Origin: Halobaculum marinum
Lineage (GTDB): Archaea; Halobacteriota; Halobacteria; Halobacteriales; Haloferacaceae
DNA length: 64,000 bases
Assembly (NCBI RefSeq): GCF_029338555.1
Contig: NZ_CP119989.1
Span: 2,108,001 to 2,172,000 of the forward strand
Reading direction: 5' to 3'
Shown: positions 50,661-58,704 of the stretch, one piece after another
How positions within the stretch are numbered: position 1 is the first letter of the stretch
Layout: each line of letters opens with the position of its first letter
Program-made: the position numbers and the translations under genes
Notes under the pieces: model-generated
The model's input: only the letters and a program-made list of their open reading frames with translations
What the model was told of the DNA's origin: nothing
The model's database searches: none

Positions 50661-51905
50661 ATGAGCGACGCAGCCACCCGCGCCGAGGAGACGGGCGCCC
50701 CCGAGGGGCACCCGGACGACGTGCTCCGGGTGCGGAACCTCTCGACGCGCTTCTTCACCGAAGAGGGGCAGATCAACGCCGTCGAGTCCGTCGACTTCAC
50801 CGTCCGCGACGGCGAGGTGTTCGGCATCGTCGGCGAGTCCGGATCCGGCAAGTCGGTGACGGCGCTGTCGCTCATCGACCTCGTCGACTCGCCCGGCCGC
50901 ATCACGCAAGGCGAGGTGTGGTACCGCGACGCCGACCTCGCAGACGAGTTCCGCGACAAGACGCCCGAGGCCGTCGACGGCGACTTCGTCGACACGCGTC
51001 GTCTCCCAAAGGGGGTGCGCCGCGCGCTGCGCGGTCCGGCGTTCTCGATGGTGTTCCAAGACCCGATGTCGTCGCTGAACCCGTCGGTCACCGTCGGCGA
51101 GCAGATCGCCGAGGCCGTCGAGGTGCAGCGCCGCGCGAAGGCGAACCCGCGACGGACGCGGTCGCGTTCGCAGGGGTACGGCATGGGCCGCCTCATCGCC
51201 GACACACTGCTCCCGAACCGGGGGTTCACCTCCGAGTCGAGCATGAACCGCGCGATCGAACTGCTCGAACAGGTCGGCATCCCCGACCCCGCAGAGCGCG
51301 CCCACGAGTACCCCCACCAGTTCTCCGGCGGGATGCTCCAGCGCGCGATGATCGCGCAGGCGCTGGCCGGCGAACCCGACATCCTAGTCGCCGACGAGCC
51401 GACGACCGCACTCGACGTGACGATCCAAGCGCAGATCCTCAACCTCCTGCGCGACCTGCAAGAACAACAGGGCACGTCCGTCGTGATGATCACCCACGAC
51501 CTGGGGGTCATCGCCCGGATGTGCAACCGCGTCGGCGTGATGTACGCCGGCCAGATCGTCGAACGCGGGACGCTGTCGGACGTGTTCGAGACGCCCGTCC
51601 ACCCGTACACGCAGGGACTGCTCGGGTCGATCCCCGATCTGGACGACCCCGCACCGCGCCTCCAACCCATCGAGGGGAACGTCCCCTCGCTGCTGGACGA
51701 GGAGATGGGCGGGCGGTGCTTCTTCGCCGACCGCTGTCCGAAGGCCATGACCGACTGTCTCCAGCCAATCTCCGAGTCCGCCGCCGAGCCAGGCTCCGAC
51801 GAGCACACCGCCCGGTGCGTCCTGACGCAACGGGAGTTCGCCGAGGCCGACGCGCTCGCGCCGGACCACTTCGACCGGAACACGGAGGTGCGCAGCGATG
51901 AGTGA
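50661..51905 (+). CDS. dppD: Peptide/nickel ABC transporter ATPase, DppD-like
   Basis: The 414-residue ATPase has Walker A GESGSGKSVTALS near residue 59, FSMVFQDPMSSLNP, signature FSGGMLQRAMIAQAL, Walker B ILVADEPTTALDV and the C-terminal oligopeptide-transport motif with paired Cys (GGRCFFADRCPKAMTDCLQP). It is longer than bacterial DppD (about 330) because of two haloarchaeal insertions after the Walker A helix and in the helical domain. It overlaps the next ATPase gene by eight bases. Confidence 0.94.
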   Translation: MSDAATRAEETGAPEGHPDDVLRVRNLSTRFFTEEGQINAVESVDFTVRDGEVFGIVGESGSGKSVTALSLIDLVDSPGRITQGEVWYRDADLADEFRDKTPEAVDGDFVDTRRLPKGVRRALRGPAFSMVFQDPMSSLNPSVTVGEQIAEAVEVQRRAKANPRRTRSRSQGYGMGRLIADTLLPNRGFTSESSMNRAIELLEQVGIPDPAERAHEYPHQFSGGMLQRAMIAQALAGEPDILVADEPTTALDVTIQAQILNLLRDLQEQQGTSVVMITHDLGVIARMCNRVGVMYAGQIVERGTLSDVFETPVHPYTQGLLGSIPDLDDPAPRLQPIEGNVPSLLDEEMGGRCFFADRCPKAMTDCLQPISESAAEPGSDEHTARCVLTQREFAEADALAPDHFDRNTEVRSDE

Positions 51906-53337
51906 GTCGCAGTCGAGCACCGACCGCACGGACGCCCGCGAGGGTGAGCCGTTGCTGAAGGTCCGTGGGCTCAAGAAGTACTACTTCGAGGACGACACGC
52001 TGTTCGACAAACTGCTCCGGAACGAGCCGACGAGCGTGAAGGCCGTCGACGGCGTCGACCTCGACGTCCACCGCGGCGAGACGCTCGGCGTCGTCGGCGA
52101 GTCCGGCTGTGGGAAGTCGACGACCGGTGAGACGCTGTTGCGACTGCGCGAGGCGACCGCCGGCACCGTCGAGTTCGACGGCGAGGACGTGATGGAGATG
52201 ACGGGCGACGAACTGACGCGCTTCCGCAAGCGCGCTGGCATCGTCTTCCAGGACCCGTTCTCCAGTCTCGACCCGCGCATGACGGTCGGGGACATCGTCA
52301 GCGAGGGGCTGAAGATCCACGACCTCCCCGAGGAGTCGCCCGACGACGGGCGCTCGAAGCGGGAGTGGCGCCGCGACCGCGCCAAGGACCTGCTCGAACG
52401 CGTCGGCCTGTCCGCCGACCAGATCGACCGCTACCCCCACGAGTTCTCCGGCGGCCAGCGCCAGCGCGTCGGCATCGCCCGCGCGCTCGCGCTCGACCCG
52501 GAGTTCGTCGTCCTCGACGAACCGGTGTCGGCGCTGGACGTGAGCGTCCAGGCACAGATCCTGAACCTGCTGGAAGACCTCCAGGAGGAGTTCGGACTGA
52601 CGTACCTGTTCATCGCGCACGACCTCAGCGTCGTCCGCCACATCTGCGACCGCGTCGCCGTGATGTACCTCGGCGAAGTGATCGAGACGGGCGCGACCGA
52701 CGACATCTTCGACTCGCCGAAGCACCCGTACACCGAGGCACTGTTGGAGTCGGTGCCACGAGCCGCCGTCGAAGAGCAAGGGCGGCGCGTCGAGGCGCTC
52801 TCGGGCGACGTGCCCTCGCCCCGTGACCCGCCATCCGGCTGCCACTTCCGGACGCGGTGTCCGAAGGTGATCCAGCCGCCGACCATCGACATCCCGCAGG
52901 CGCAGTATCGCGGCGTGATGGACCTGCGCGACCGCCTCGAACGCGAGGGGTTCTCCGCCGAGTCCGTCTGGGACACCCTCGAGAGCGAACACCACGGAGA
53001 CGAGCCGTTCGAGCGCGACCCGGTCGCGTTCAAAGAGGCGCTGCGCGACGAGTTCGACCTCCGCGGGCTGACGGGCGCCACGATGGACACCGTCGAGGAC
53101 GCCCTCGAAATCCTCGCAAACGGCCGTGAGGAGGAGGCCGCGAGTCGACTCCGCGACGGCTTCGCCTCTCCCTGCGAGCAGGAAGAGCCCGTGTTGACCG
53201 GCGGCACGCACGCCGTCTCCTGTCACCTGTACGCGGACGAGGACTACGAGACCGAGGTCGACCCGGACGACATCGGGAGTGCGATGGGCGGGATGCCCGA
53301 GGTCGATGGCGAACGCGCCAGCGTCGACGACCAGTAG
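51898..53337 (+). CDS. dppF: Peptide/nickel ABC transporter ATPase, DppF-like, with C-terminal insertion
   Basis: The 479-residue ATPase has Walker A GESGCGKSTTGET near residue 66, VFQDPFSSLDPRMTVG, signature FSGGQRQRVGIARAL, and Walker B FVVLDEPVSALDV. The C-terminal oligopeptide motif is split: GCHFRTRCPKVIQPP ends near residue 327 and its partner TGGTHAVSCHLY appears near residue 437. The roughly 110 intervening residues are acidic and helical (for example MDLRDRLEREGFSAESVWDT). This makes it much longer than bacterial DppF (about 330). It is the last gene of the operon. Confidence 0.93.
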   Translation: MSESQSSTDRTDAREGEPLLKVRGLKKYYFEDDTLFDKLLRNEPTSVKAVDGVDLDVHRGETLGVVGESGCGKSTTGETLLRLREATAGTVEFDGEDVMEMTGDELTRFRKRAGIVFQDPFSSLDPRMTVGDIVSEGLKIHDLPEESPDDGRSKREWRRDRAKDLLERVGLSADQIDRYPHEFSGGQRQRVGIARALALDPEFVVLDEPVSALDVSVQAQILNLLEDLQEEFGLTYLFIAHDLSVVRHICDRVAVMYLGEVIETGATDDIFDSPKHPYTEALLESVPRAAVEEQGRRVEALSGDVPSPRDPPSGCHFRTRCPKVIQPPTIDIPQAQYRGVMDLRDRLEREGFSAESVWDTLESEHHGDEPFERDPVAFKEALRDEFDLRGLTGATMDTVEDALEILANGREEEAASRLRDGFASPCEQEEPVLTGGTHAVSCHLYADEDYETEVDPDDIGSAMGGMPEVDGERASVDDQ

Positions 53338-53856
53338 CTCCCCCCACTCGCTCCGCGTTTCGGTTCAGTCACCCGCACGAGCCGCAGGACTCTCCAGGCA
53401 CGGTCTCCCCCGTGCCGTCGTCGCCACGTGCCACCGGCGCAGTCACCGGGAGCGGCGTGGCCGTGAGTAGCGTCGCCGTCGAGGTCGCCCAACCGCAACT
53501 CGCGCCACCGAGCGGCGCGACGAGCGAGGGCGCCCACGACCGGCGCGAGGCGATACGGAACCGACGCCATCGTGGTCGAACGCCGTATCGACGGCGAGGG
53601 CGTCCGGCGATCACCCGGAGCGATCCGGGGTCGGTTTACAACAATCGTGACGACACGATCGGGAGACAGCGGCGAGATGCCGTCTGAGCCGGTCACACAC
53701 CGGGCGTTCGCGGCACGAATCGACCTCCCCTGCCGCCGAGAGAAAAAGAGTCTGCGAGCGTTTTGAACGGTCTACCGAGCTCTCGTTCCGTCGTGAAACG
53801 TGTGTCTCACCCGAGGTGTCGGCGGTGAAAGGTCCGAACGGTCCCGAATGCTCGGC
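53338..53856. other. 519-base stretch without a clear gene
   Basis: No convincing intact gene was found between the importer operon and the small membrane protein gene at 53896. The stretch holds a coding-like but frameshifted minus-strand segment (53369-53570), an inverted repeat ATCGTG-ACGA-CACGAT at 53644-53659 and an AT-rich TTTACAA at 53635-53641. The minus-strand run CTTTTTCTC at 53740-53748 could be a weak terminator. Confidence 0.6.
53369..53570 (-). pseudogene. Possible small gene disrupted by one-base frameshift
   Basis: From the ATG at 53568-53570 one frame reads MASVPYRLAPVVGAL and then turns Arg-rich, while the adjacent frame from about 53525 reads VAPLGGASCGWATSTATLLT and ends SCGSCG before TGA at 53369-53371. 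The span is 202 bases, one more than a multiple of three. Joining the frames gives a plausible 67-residue membrane or lipoprotein-like product with GC-rich third positions. It could be a broken gene, a sequencing error or chance; I do not recognise a family. Confidence 0.25.
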
Positions 53857-53866
53857 ATACTATATG
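53857..53866 (+). promoter_or_regulatory. Box A of the small membrane protein gene
   Basis: ATACTATATG is centred about 34 bases before the ATG at 53896, so a short untranslated leader of a few bases is expected. Confidence 0.5.
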
Positions 53867-53895
53867 TGGGCCGGGGGTGTCCACTGAGGTGGACC

Positions 53896-54177
53896 ATGAC
53901 ACCCTCCACTCCCCTCCCATCCGTCGCCACCGTCCGCGACGCGATGCCCGATCCTACCACCGTGAAGAACACCCTCGGCGCACTCACCGGGACGGGCCGG
54001 ACCGTCGCCGTCGCCCCGGTGCGGGCGGCGTCGTTCTACGTCGCCATCGCGCTCCCGCTCGCGTACCTCCCACTCCTCGCGGGCGGCGTGACTGCCGACC
54101 GATTCGCGATCCTCCTCGGACTGCTGTTGGCCAACGCCGCGGCGTTGGTGCTCGGCCACGACTACGGCTCGAACTGA
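53896..54177 (+). CDS. Small two-span membrane protein of unknown function
   Basis: The 93-residue protein has a polar N-terminal half (TPSTPLPSVATVRDAMPDPT) and two hydrophobic helices (ASFYVAIALPLAYLPLLAGG and DRFAILLGLLLANAAALVLG). It ends HDYGSN. The ATG at 53896 is chosen because it follows the box A at 53857-53866 and the frame upstream is Arg/Cys-rich. I do not recognise the family. Confidence 0.6.
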   Translation: MTPSTPLPSVATVRDAMPDPTTVKNTLGALTGTGRTVAVAPVRAASFYVAIALPLAYLPLLAGGVTADRFAILLGLLLANAAALVLGHDYGSN

Positions 54178-54334
54178 GTCGCGTCAGCGGTTGGTCCCCG
54201 CGACGCGGTCCCCGTTTCTGTGCGAACTGTTTCGACGTCGAGCGTGTACACCGCACCAGCTCCGAACGTCTACTATCGGTGGACGGGGGCCGTGCTCCCG
54301 AGACGCGACTCTGAAGAAATTGGAGTCGAAGAAG

Positions 54335-54409
54335 TGGGTTGGGGCGGATTTGAACCGCCGGCCTCCTCCATGTCAAGGAGGTGTCATAACCGGACTAGAC
54401 TACCAACCC
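54335..54409 (-). tRNA. tRNA-Val with anticodon GAC
   Basis: The minus strand folds as a 75-base tRNA: acceptor GGGTTGG pairs with CCAACCC; D arm GTC...GAC; anticodon stem CCTCC/GGAGG with loop TTGACAT (anticodon GAC, reading GUC); T arm GGCGG/CCGCC with loop TTCAAAT; discriminator A. The CCA end is not encoded. A T-rich stretch downstream (about 54313-54322 on the minus strand) could end transcription. GUC is the expected preferred Val codon in a GC-rich genome. Confidence 0.95.
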
Positions 54410-54504
54410 GACCGGCGTTCGTCTGCATTCACGAGTATCGCAGGAACGCAATTAAGGCTTCCGAAAGGGCGGCGCCTCGTGGCGCCGTCCCACGGTTTCA
54501 CGGC

Positions 54505-54780
54505 TCACCCGCCGCTGACGGGGGGAAACAGCGCGAGTTCGTCGTCGTCGTCGACCGGCGTCTCCAGGCCCTCGCCCTCGCGAACGTCGCGACCGTTGCG
54601 GAGGAGATTGATGTGTCCCCGGAGGTCGCCGTCCTCGTCGAGGACCCGGACTGCAAGCGCGGGGTACGCCTCCAGCAGGGCGTCCAGCGCCTCGCCGACG
54701 GTGGCCGCGTCTGTGGCCTCGACCGACGGCTCCGACTCGCCGGCGGCCTCCGCGAGGTCCGCGAACAGCTTCCAGTTCAT
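54505..54780 (-). CDS. samp1: Ubiquitin-like small archaeal modifier protein, SAMP1-like
   Basis: The 91-residue protein has the beta-grasp MoaD/ubiquitin fold: MNWKLFADLAEAAGESEP at the start, VGEALDALLEAYPALAVRVL, GHINLLRNGRDV and the C-terminal LALFPPVSGG ending in the diglycine. In Haloferax SAMP1 is joined by its C-terminus to lysines of other proteins and also acts as a sulfur carrier for molybdopterin. The ATG at 54778-54780 is the family start. It is the gene next to tRNA-Val on the same strand; the ion-transport-type genes lie just upstream. Confidence 0.93.
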   Translation of the reverse strand: MNWKLFADLAEAAGESEPSVEATDAATVGEALDALLEAYPALAVRVLDEDGDLRGHINLLRNGRDVREGEGLETPVDDDDELALFPPVSGG

Positions 54781-54843
54781 ACCACACCCTCCCCGACGGG
54801 CGGGCAAGAGCGTTGCGCCGCCGGGTGGCGACCCGCTCGCCGC

Positions 54844-56157
54844 TCACGTCAGCGCGTCCGGTTCGCCATCGCCGCCGCCGTCCGTCGCCGCCCCGGTCGC
54901 ACGCCGCTCCAACTCGCGGATGGCCTCGGGTCTCGCGACGACGTACACGGTCTCGTCGACCGCGAGCGTCCGACCCCGCGGCGGGATCGGTTCCACCGAT
55001 CCGTCAGCGGCCTCGACCGCGGCGACGGCACCCGGGAGGTCGCCGACGGTGGCGCCGACTAACTCGCCGTCGGCGTGGACCGAGACGACCGCCATCGTCT
55101 CGTCGGCGACGCGCAACAGCGACGCGAACTCGCGGTCGGCGCGCTGACTCACGGGCATCGTCACCAGGCGGTACTCGCCGTCCGCGTCGAACACGTCGGT
55201 GTCGGACTCGTCGACCGCGAGCGTCACGACGTCGCCGACGACCGCTCGGAGTTCGGCCGTCGTGACACGCTCGAAGCGACTGTCGGCGGCGCTCCCCCCG
55301 TCGGCCTCCGGTGACACCGTCGCAGCGTCATCGGGCGCGTCGGTGGCGTCGGAGTGCGTCCCCGCCGGGCGACGCCACACCTGCACGGCGTCGCCGGGGC
55401 CAGCGCCCTGGGGTGGGTCCGCCCGAACCGCCACGGCGCACGTTCCCGGCCCGAGCGTCGGTCCGATGCCGGCCACCCGGCGACCGACGCCGAGGTGGAC
55501 GAGCTTCGTCCCGTCGAACTCCGCGTCGACGTGGCCCACTCCGTACTCCTCCTTCAGCCGAGTGACGAACCGGTCGCGCAGTTGCTGTTCGGAGAGGCGA
55601 CGCGGGAACAGCAGCGTCTCGCCGGCGAGTCGCTCCTTCGTGGCGTCGTCGACCGGGTCGTAGCCGTCTATGTCGGCGACGTCGTCGGGTACCTCGACCG
55701 TCCGGATACGACCGACCGTGCGCGCGAACCGACTCAACTCCCCCTCGACCCGGTCGGCGCCGGCGACCGCGGTGACGTTCGTCGCGAACCGGTCGCCCAC
55801 CCGGCGCCCCACCGGTGCCGCGGCGATGGCGACGAGGAGACTGACGACGTTCCGGAGGACGGTCGCGGGGGCGAACGGGTCGGCAGCCGCCAGCCCGTCG
55901 ACCGGGATAACCGTGGAGAACAGCCCGACCGTGTTGAGGTACACCGCGACCGTGGCAGTGCCGAGCAGCGTCGGCAGTCCGCGCGGGACGACCTCGCCGA
56001 CGTACCAGCGGTAGGTGGCCGCGCCGGCGGCGGCCACGAGGAACGACGCGAACGCGAAGCCGACCAGGCGGGGGACGTTCAGGAGCTCGATGACGTCGAC
56101 GACCGACTGCAGCGGGAGCGCGGCGACCGGGCCGCCGCCCGCGACGAACGGGCTCAC
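54844..56157 (-). CDS. Membrane protein with TrkA-C/RCK-like domains, paralogue 2
   Basis: The 437-residue protein has three membrane helices in its first 125 residues (VGFAFASFLVAAAGAATYRW, TATVAVYLNTVGLFSTVIP), then a cytoplasmic part with two RCK/TrkA-C-like regions (about residues 220-275 and 340-425, the latter reading GATVGDLPGAVAAVEAADGS, LAVDETVYVVARPEAIREL). It starts with GTG at 56155-56157, coupled as GTGA to the upstream gene. Both genes share the mark DIxGY between helices and first domain (DVADIDGYDP here). They probably regulate or form a cation transport system; ligands are unknown. Confidence 0.82.
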   Translation of the reverse strand: MSPFVAGGGPVAALPLQSVVDVIELLNVPRLVGFAFASFLVAAAGAATYRWYVGEVVPRGLPTLLGTATVAVYLNTVGLFSTVIPVDGLAAADPFAPATVLRNVVSLLVAIAAAPVGRRVGDRFATNVTAVAGADRVEGELSRFARTVGRIRTVEVPDDVADIDGYDPVDDATKERLAGETLLFPRRLSEQQLRDRFVTRLKEEYGVGHVDAEFDGTKLVHLGVGRRVAGIGPTLGPGTCAVAVRADPPQGAGPGDAVQVWRRPAGTHSDATDAPDDAATVSPEADGGSAADSRFERVTTAELRAVVGDVVTLAVDESDTDVFDADGEYRLVTMPVSQRADREFASLLRVADETMAVVSVHADGELVGATVGDLPGAVAAVEAADGSVEPIPPRGRTLAVDETVYVVARPEAIRELERRATGAATDGGGDGEPDALT

Positions 56158-57374
56158 ACGGCCACCTCTCGACCGAACCGGTCGAGGTCACCGCGGGTGC
56201 CGACGACGATGAGGTCCGCGCCCGCGGTCGGCGTCACCTCGCCGTCGGGGGCGAGTCGCCACCGCCCACCGTCTCGGACCGCCAACACGGCGACGCCGTA
56301 CTCGTCGCGCACGGCCGTCTCGCGGAGGCTCCGACCGTCGAGCGCGCTGTCCGCTCGGACGGCGACGCGGCGGAACCGTTTGCCGGCACGGCGCAGCAGC
56401 GACAGCAGTTCGAACTCGCGACGCGTCCCGCGCGACCGGACCGTCACCTGCCGGGCCGTCGCGTCGAGGAGGGTACTCGCCGCCTGCCGGTCGACCGCGA
56501 GCGTCAGCCGTCCGTCGCCGCCCGTCGTCGTAGGCGACGTCGGTGCGACTGGAGCGGCGTCGTCGTCGGGGTCCGGCTGGGGCGCCTCCTTCGGTGCCCC
56601 GGTCGTCTTGGCGGCGACGACCGTCCCCGAGACCGTCTCGCCAGCCTCGGTGTCGACGGACACCTCGTCTCCGCGTGCGAGCCCCGTCGGGAGCAGCGCC
56701 GCCACCGACACCGCGCGTTTCCCCTCGGGGACGCGCTTCGAGACGCCCGCCAGCGGCGGTGCGGCGGCGACGGTCGCCCGCGCCTGCGCGTCGAGCCTGA
56801 CCGTCGTCTCGGCGAGATCGAACTCCGAGCGGAGCCTGGCCGCGACCGCGTCCTCCAACTCGCTCAGTGGGAGGTCTGCGTCGAAGCTGTCCGAGAACGC
56901 GCGGATCGACGCCCGGAGGTCCGCCGGGAGCGCGGGGTACCCCTCGATGTCGGCGACCTCGCCGACCACGGTGACGGTGACCTTCCCGCGCCCGTTCGCG
57001 AGGTCGACCACGTCCGTCGAGAGCGTCCGTTCGGTGAGGCTCTTGAGCGTGATTCGCTTCGGGAGCGCCGCCCCCATCGCGTCGCCCTTCGCGTGCGCGT
57101 ACAGCGAGATCATGAGGACGACGATGATCGCGATGAGGAGCGCGGTGCCGTTGGCGGCGTCTTGGATCGACTGGTCGTTGAGCGCGAGGAGGCCGCCGTT
57201 GACGCCGGCGATGGCGAGCGACAGGACGACCACACCGAATCCGGGGATGGAGACGCCGGTGAAGTACTTGAACGCGAAGCCGAGCGTCCACGCGACGAGC
57301 GCGGGGACGATCCCGGTGAGCAGTCCCAGGTACAGTCCGAGGAGGACCTGCACCGGGAGTGAAGCGGCGGGCAT
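56154..57374 (-). CDS. Membrane protein with TrkA-C/RCK-like domains, paralogue 1
   Basis: The 406-residue protein begins MPAASLPVQVLLGLYLGLLT and has three membrane helices in its first 105 residues. The cytoplasmic part resembles that of the downstream gene: EVADIEGYPALP, then two TrkA-C-like domains (about residues 200-255 and 330-405, including VRADSALDGRSLRETAVRDE and LIVVGTRGDLDRFGREVAV). I chose the ATG at 57372-57374 over the open frame to 57401. It is coupled to its paralogue by a GTGA overlap. The divergent potassium channel gene begins 107 bases away, which supports a common role in cation homeostasis. Confidence 0.82.
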   Translation of the reverse strand: MPAASLPVQVLLGLYLGLLTGIVPALVAWTLGFAFKYFTGVSIPGFGVVVLSLAIAGVNGGLLALNDQSIQDAANGTALLIAIIVVLMISLYAHAKGDAMGAALPKRITLKSLTERTLSTDVVDLANGRGKVTVTVVGEVADIEGYPALPADLRASIRAFSDSFDADLPLSELEDAVAARLRSEFDLAETTVRLDAQARATVAAAPPLAGVSKRVPEGKRAVSVAALLPTGLARGDEVSVDTEAGETVSGTVVAAKTTGAPKEAPQPDPDDDAAPVAPTSPTTTGGDGRLTLAVDRQAASTLLDATARQVTVRSRGTRREFELLSLLRRAGKRFRRVAVRADSALDGRSLRETAVRDEYGVAVLAVRDGGRWRLAPDGEVTPTAGADLIVVGTRGDLDRFGREVAV

Positions 57375-57450
57375 GCCCTCACCCAGACACCGGTGACACA
57401 AGTCCGTACCGACGACGGCTCGGACGGTTGTGTGGTCCGGATGTCGGGTC

Positions 57451-57459
57451 GCTTATCAC
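57451..57459 (+). promoter_or_regulatory. Box A of the potassium channel gene
   Basis: GCTTATCAC is centred 27 bases before the ATG at 57482; the same decamer GCTTATCACG occurs at 26028-26037. Confidence 0.55.
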
Positions 57460-57481
57460 GTCGCGTAGACTGGTGGCGACA

Positions 57482-58654
57482 ATGGCAGGCTGGCGAGACC
57501 GCTTCGGCGGACGAATCGCGGTGCTCCTCGTCGGCGCGGCAGCGCTGTTGTCGATCGTCGCAGGGATCGGTGGGATCATCACCCAGCCAGCGAATCGGCT
57601 CCCGTTCGTCGCGATGTTGCCCGAGGGGGTCAGTGTGCTCGCGGGGTTCACCGGGGCGATCACCGGGTTCCTCCTGCTGATCGCCGCCTACGGACTCCGC
57701 CGAGGGCTGCGAGCCGGGTGGGCCGTGGCGATTGTCCTCCTCCCGCTGACGGCGGCACAGGGGCTCGTCGGGTCGACGGTGCTCGGACCGCCGCTGTTGG
57801 CGCTGTCGCTTGCGGCGCTGCTCGCGGTCACGATCAACCGTCGGGTGTTCGCCACCGAACTCGACCTCACGACGACCCAGTGGGCGTCGGTCGCCGGTCT
57901 CGTCGGTTCGCTCGGCTACTCGACGGCGGGCGCGTACGCGCTCGCGGACGACTTCAACAACATCGCGACCGTCACCGACGCGGTGTACTTCTCGGTCGTC
58001 ACCGCCTCGACCGTCGGCTACGGCGACGTGACGCCCACCTCTCCGGTCGCGAAGTGGTTCGCGATGTCGGCGCTCGTGCTCAACGTCGCCGCCTTCGCGG
58101 TCGCGCTCGGTGTCCTGTTCACCCCGCTCATCGAAGCCCGCCTCACCAACGCACTCGGACGCATGACAGACTCAGACATCGACCTGCTCACCGACCACGT
58201 GATCGTGCTCGGCTACGGCGAACTCACCGAACCGCTCATCGACGAACTGATCGACGCCGGCGCAGACTTCCTCGTCGTCACCCCCGACGAGGCCGTCGCA
58301 CGCGCGCTCCGCGAGCGCGACGGCGTCCGCGTGTTGACGGCAGATCCCTCCGACGAGGAACCGTTGCGCCGCGCCAAGGTCGGGAGCGCCCGCGCGGTCG
58401 TCGCCGCGACGAACAACGACGCCGAGGACGCGCTGTCGATCCTCACGGCGCGCCAACTCAACCCGGAGGTGACCATCGTCGCCGCCGCGACCGAGCGCGA
58501 GAATGTGAACAAACTGAAGCGCGCCGGCGCGAACACGGTCATCTCGCCGGCGACCATCGGCGGCCACCTCCTCGTCGAGTCTGCGCTCGGGGCGTCCGAC
58601 ACCGAGGCCGTGGCCGAGCGACTGCTCGACGACGGCGACGAGACAGAACGATAG
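57482..58654 (+). CDS. Potassium channel with RCK (TrkA-N/C) domain
   Basis: The 390-residue protein has four hydrophobic N-terminal helices, then a channel module with selectivity filter TVGYGD at residues 177-182 and flanking pore helices (AVYFSVVTAS; AMSALVLNVAAFAVALGVLF). The cytoplasmic RCK domain starts HVIVLGYGELTEPLIDELID (Rossmann GYG) and continues to AGANTVISPATIGGHLLVES. It should be a ligand-gated potassium channel in the cell membrane, gated by nucleotide or calcium; the extra N-terminal helices are longer than in MthK. It is divergent from the TrkA-C gene pair. Confidence 0.92.
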   Translation: MAGWRDRFGGRIAVLLVGAAALLSIVAGIGGIITQPANRLPFVAMLPEGVSVLAGFTGAITGFLLLIAAYGLRRGLRAGWAVAIVLLPLTAAQGLVGSTVLGPPLLALSLAALLAVTINRRVFATELDLTTTQWASVAGLVGSLGYSTAGAYALADDFNNIATVTDAVYFSVVTASTVGYGDVTPTSPVAKWFAMSALVLNVAAFAVALGVLFTPLIEARLTNALGRMTDSDIDLLTDHVIVLGYGELTEPLIDELIDAGADFLVVTPDEAVARALRERDGVRVLTADPSDEEPLRRAKVGSARAVVAATNNDAEDALSILTARQLNPEVTIVAAATERENVNKLKRAGANTVISPATIGGHLLVESALGASDTEAVAERLLDDGDETER

Positions 58655-58704
58655 CGACGGGCCCCCGTCCGCTCGCAACCCCTGCGGCCTCAGGTTCGTC
58701 GCCG

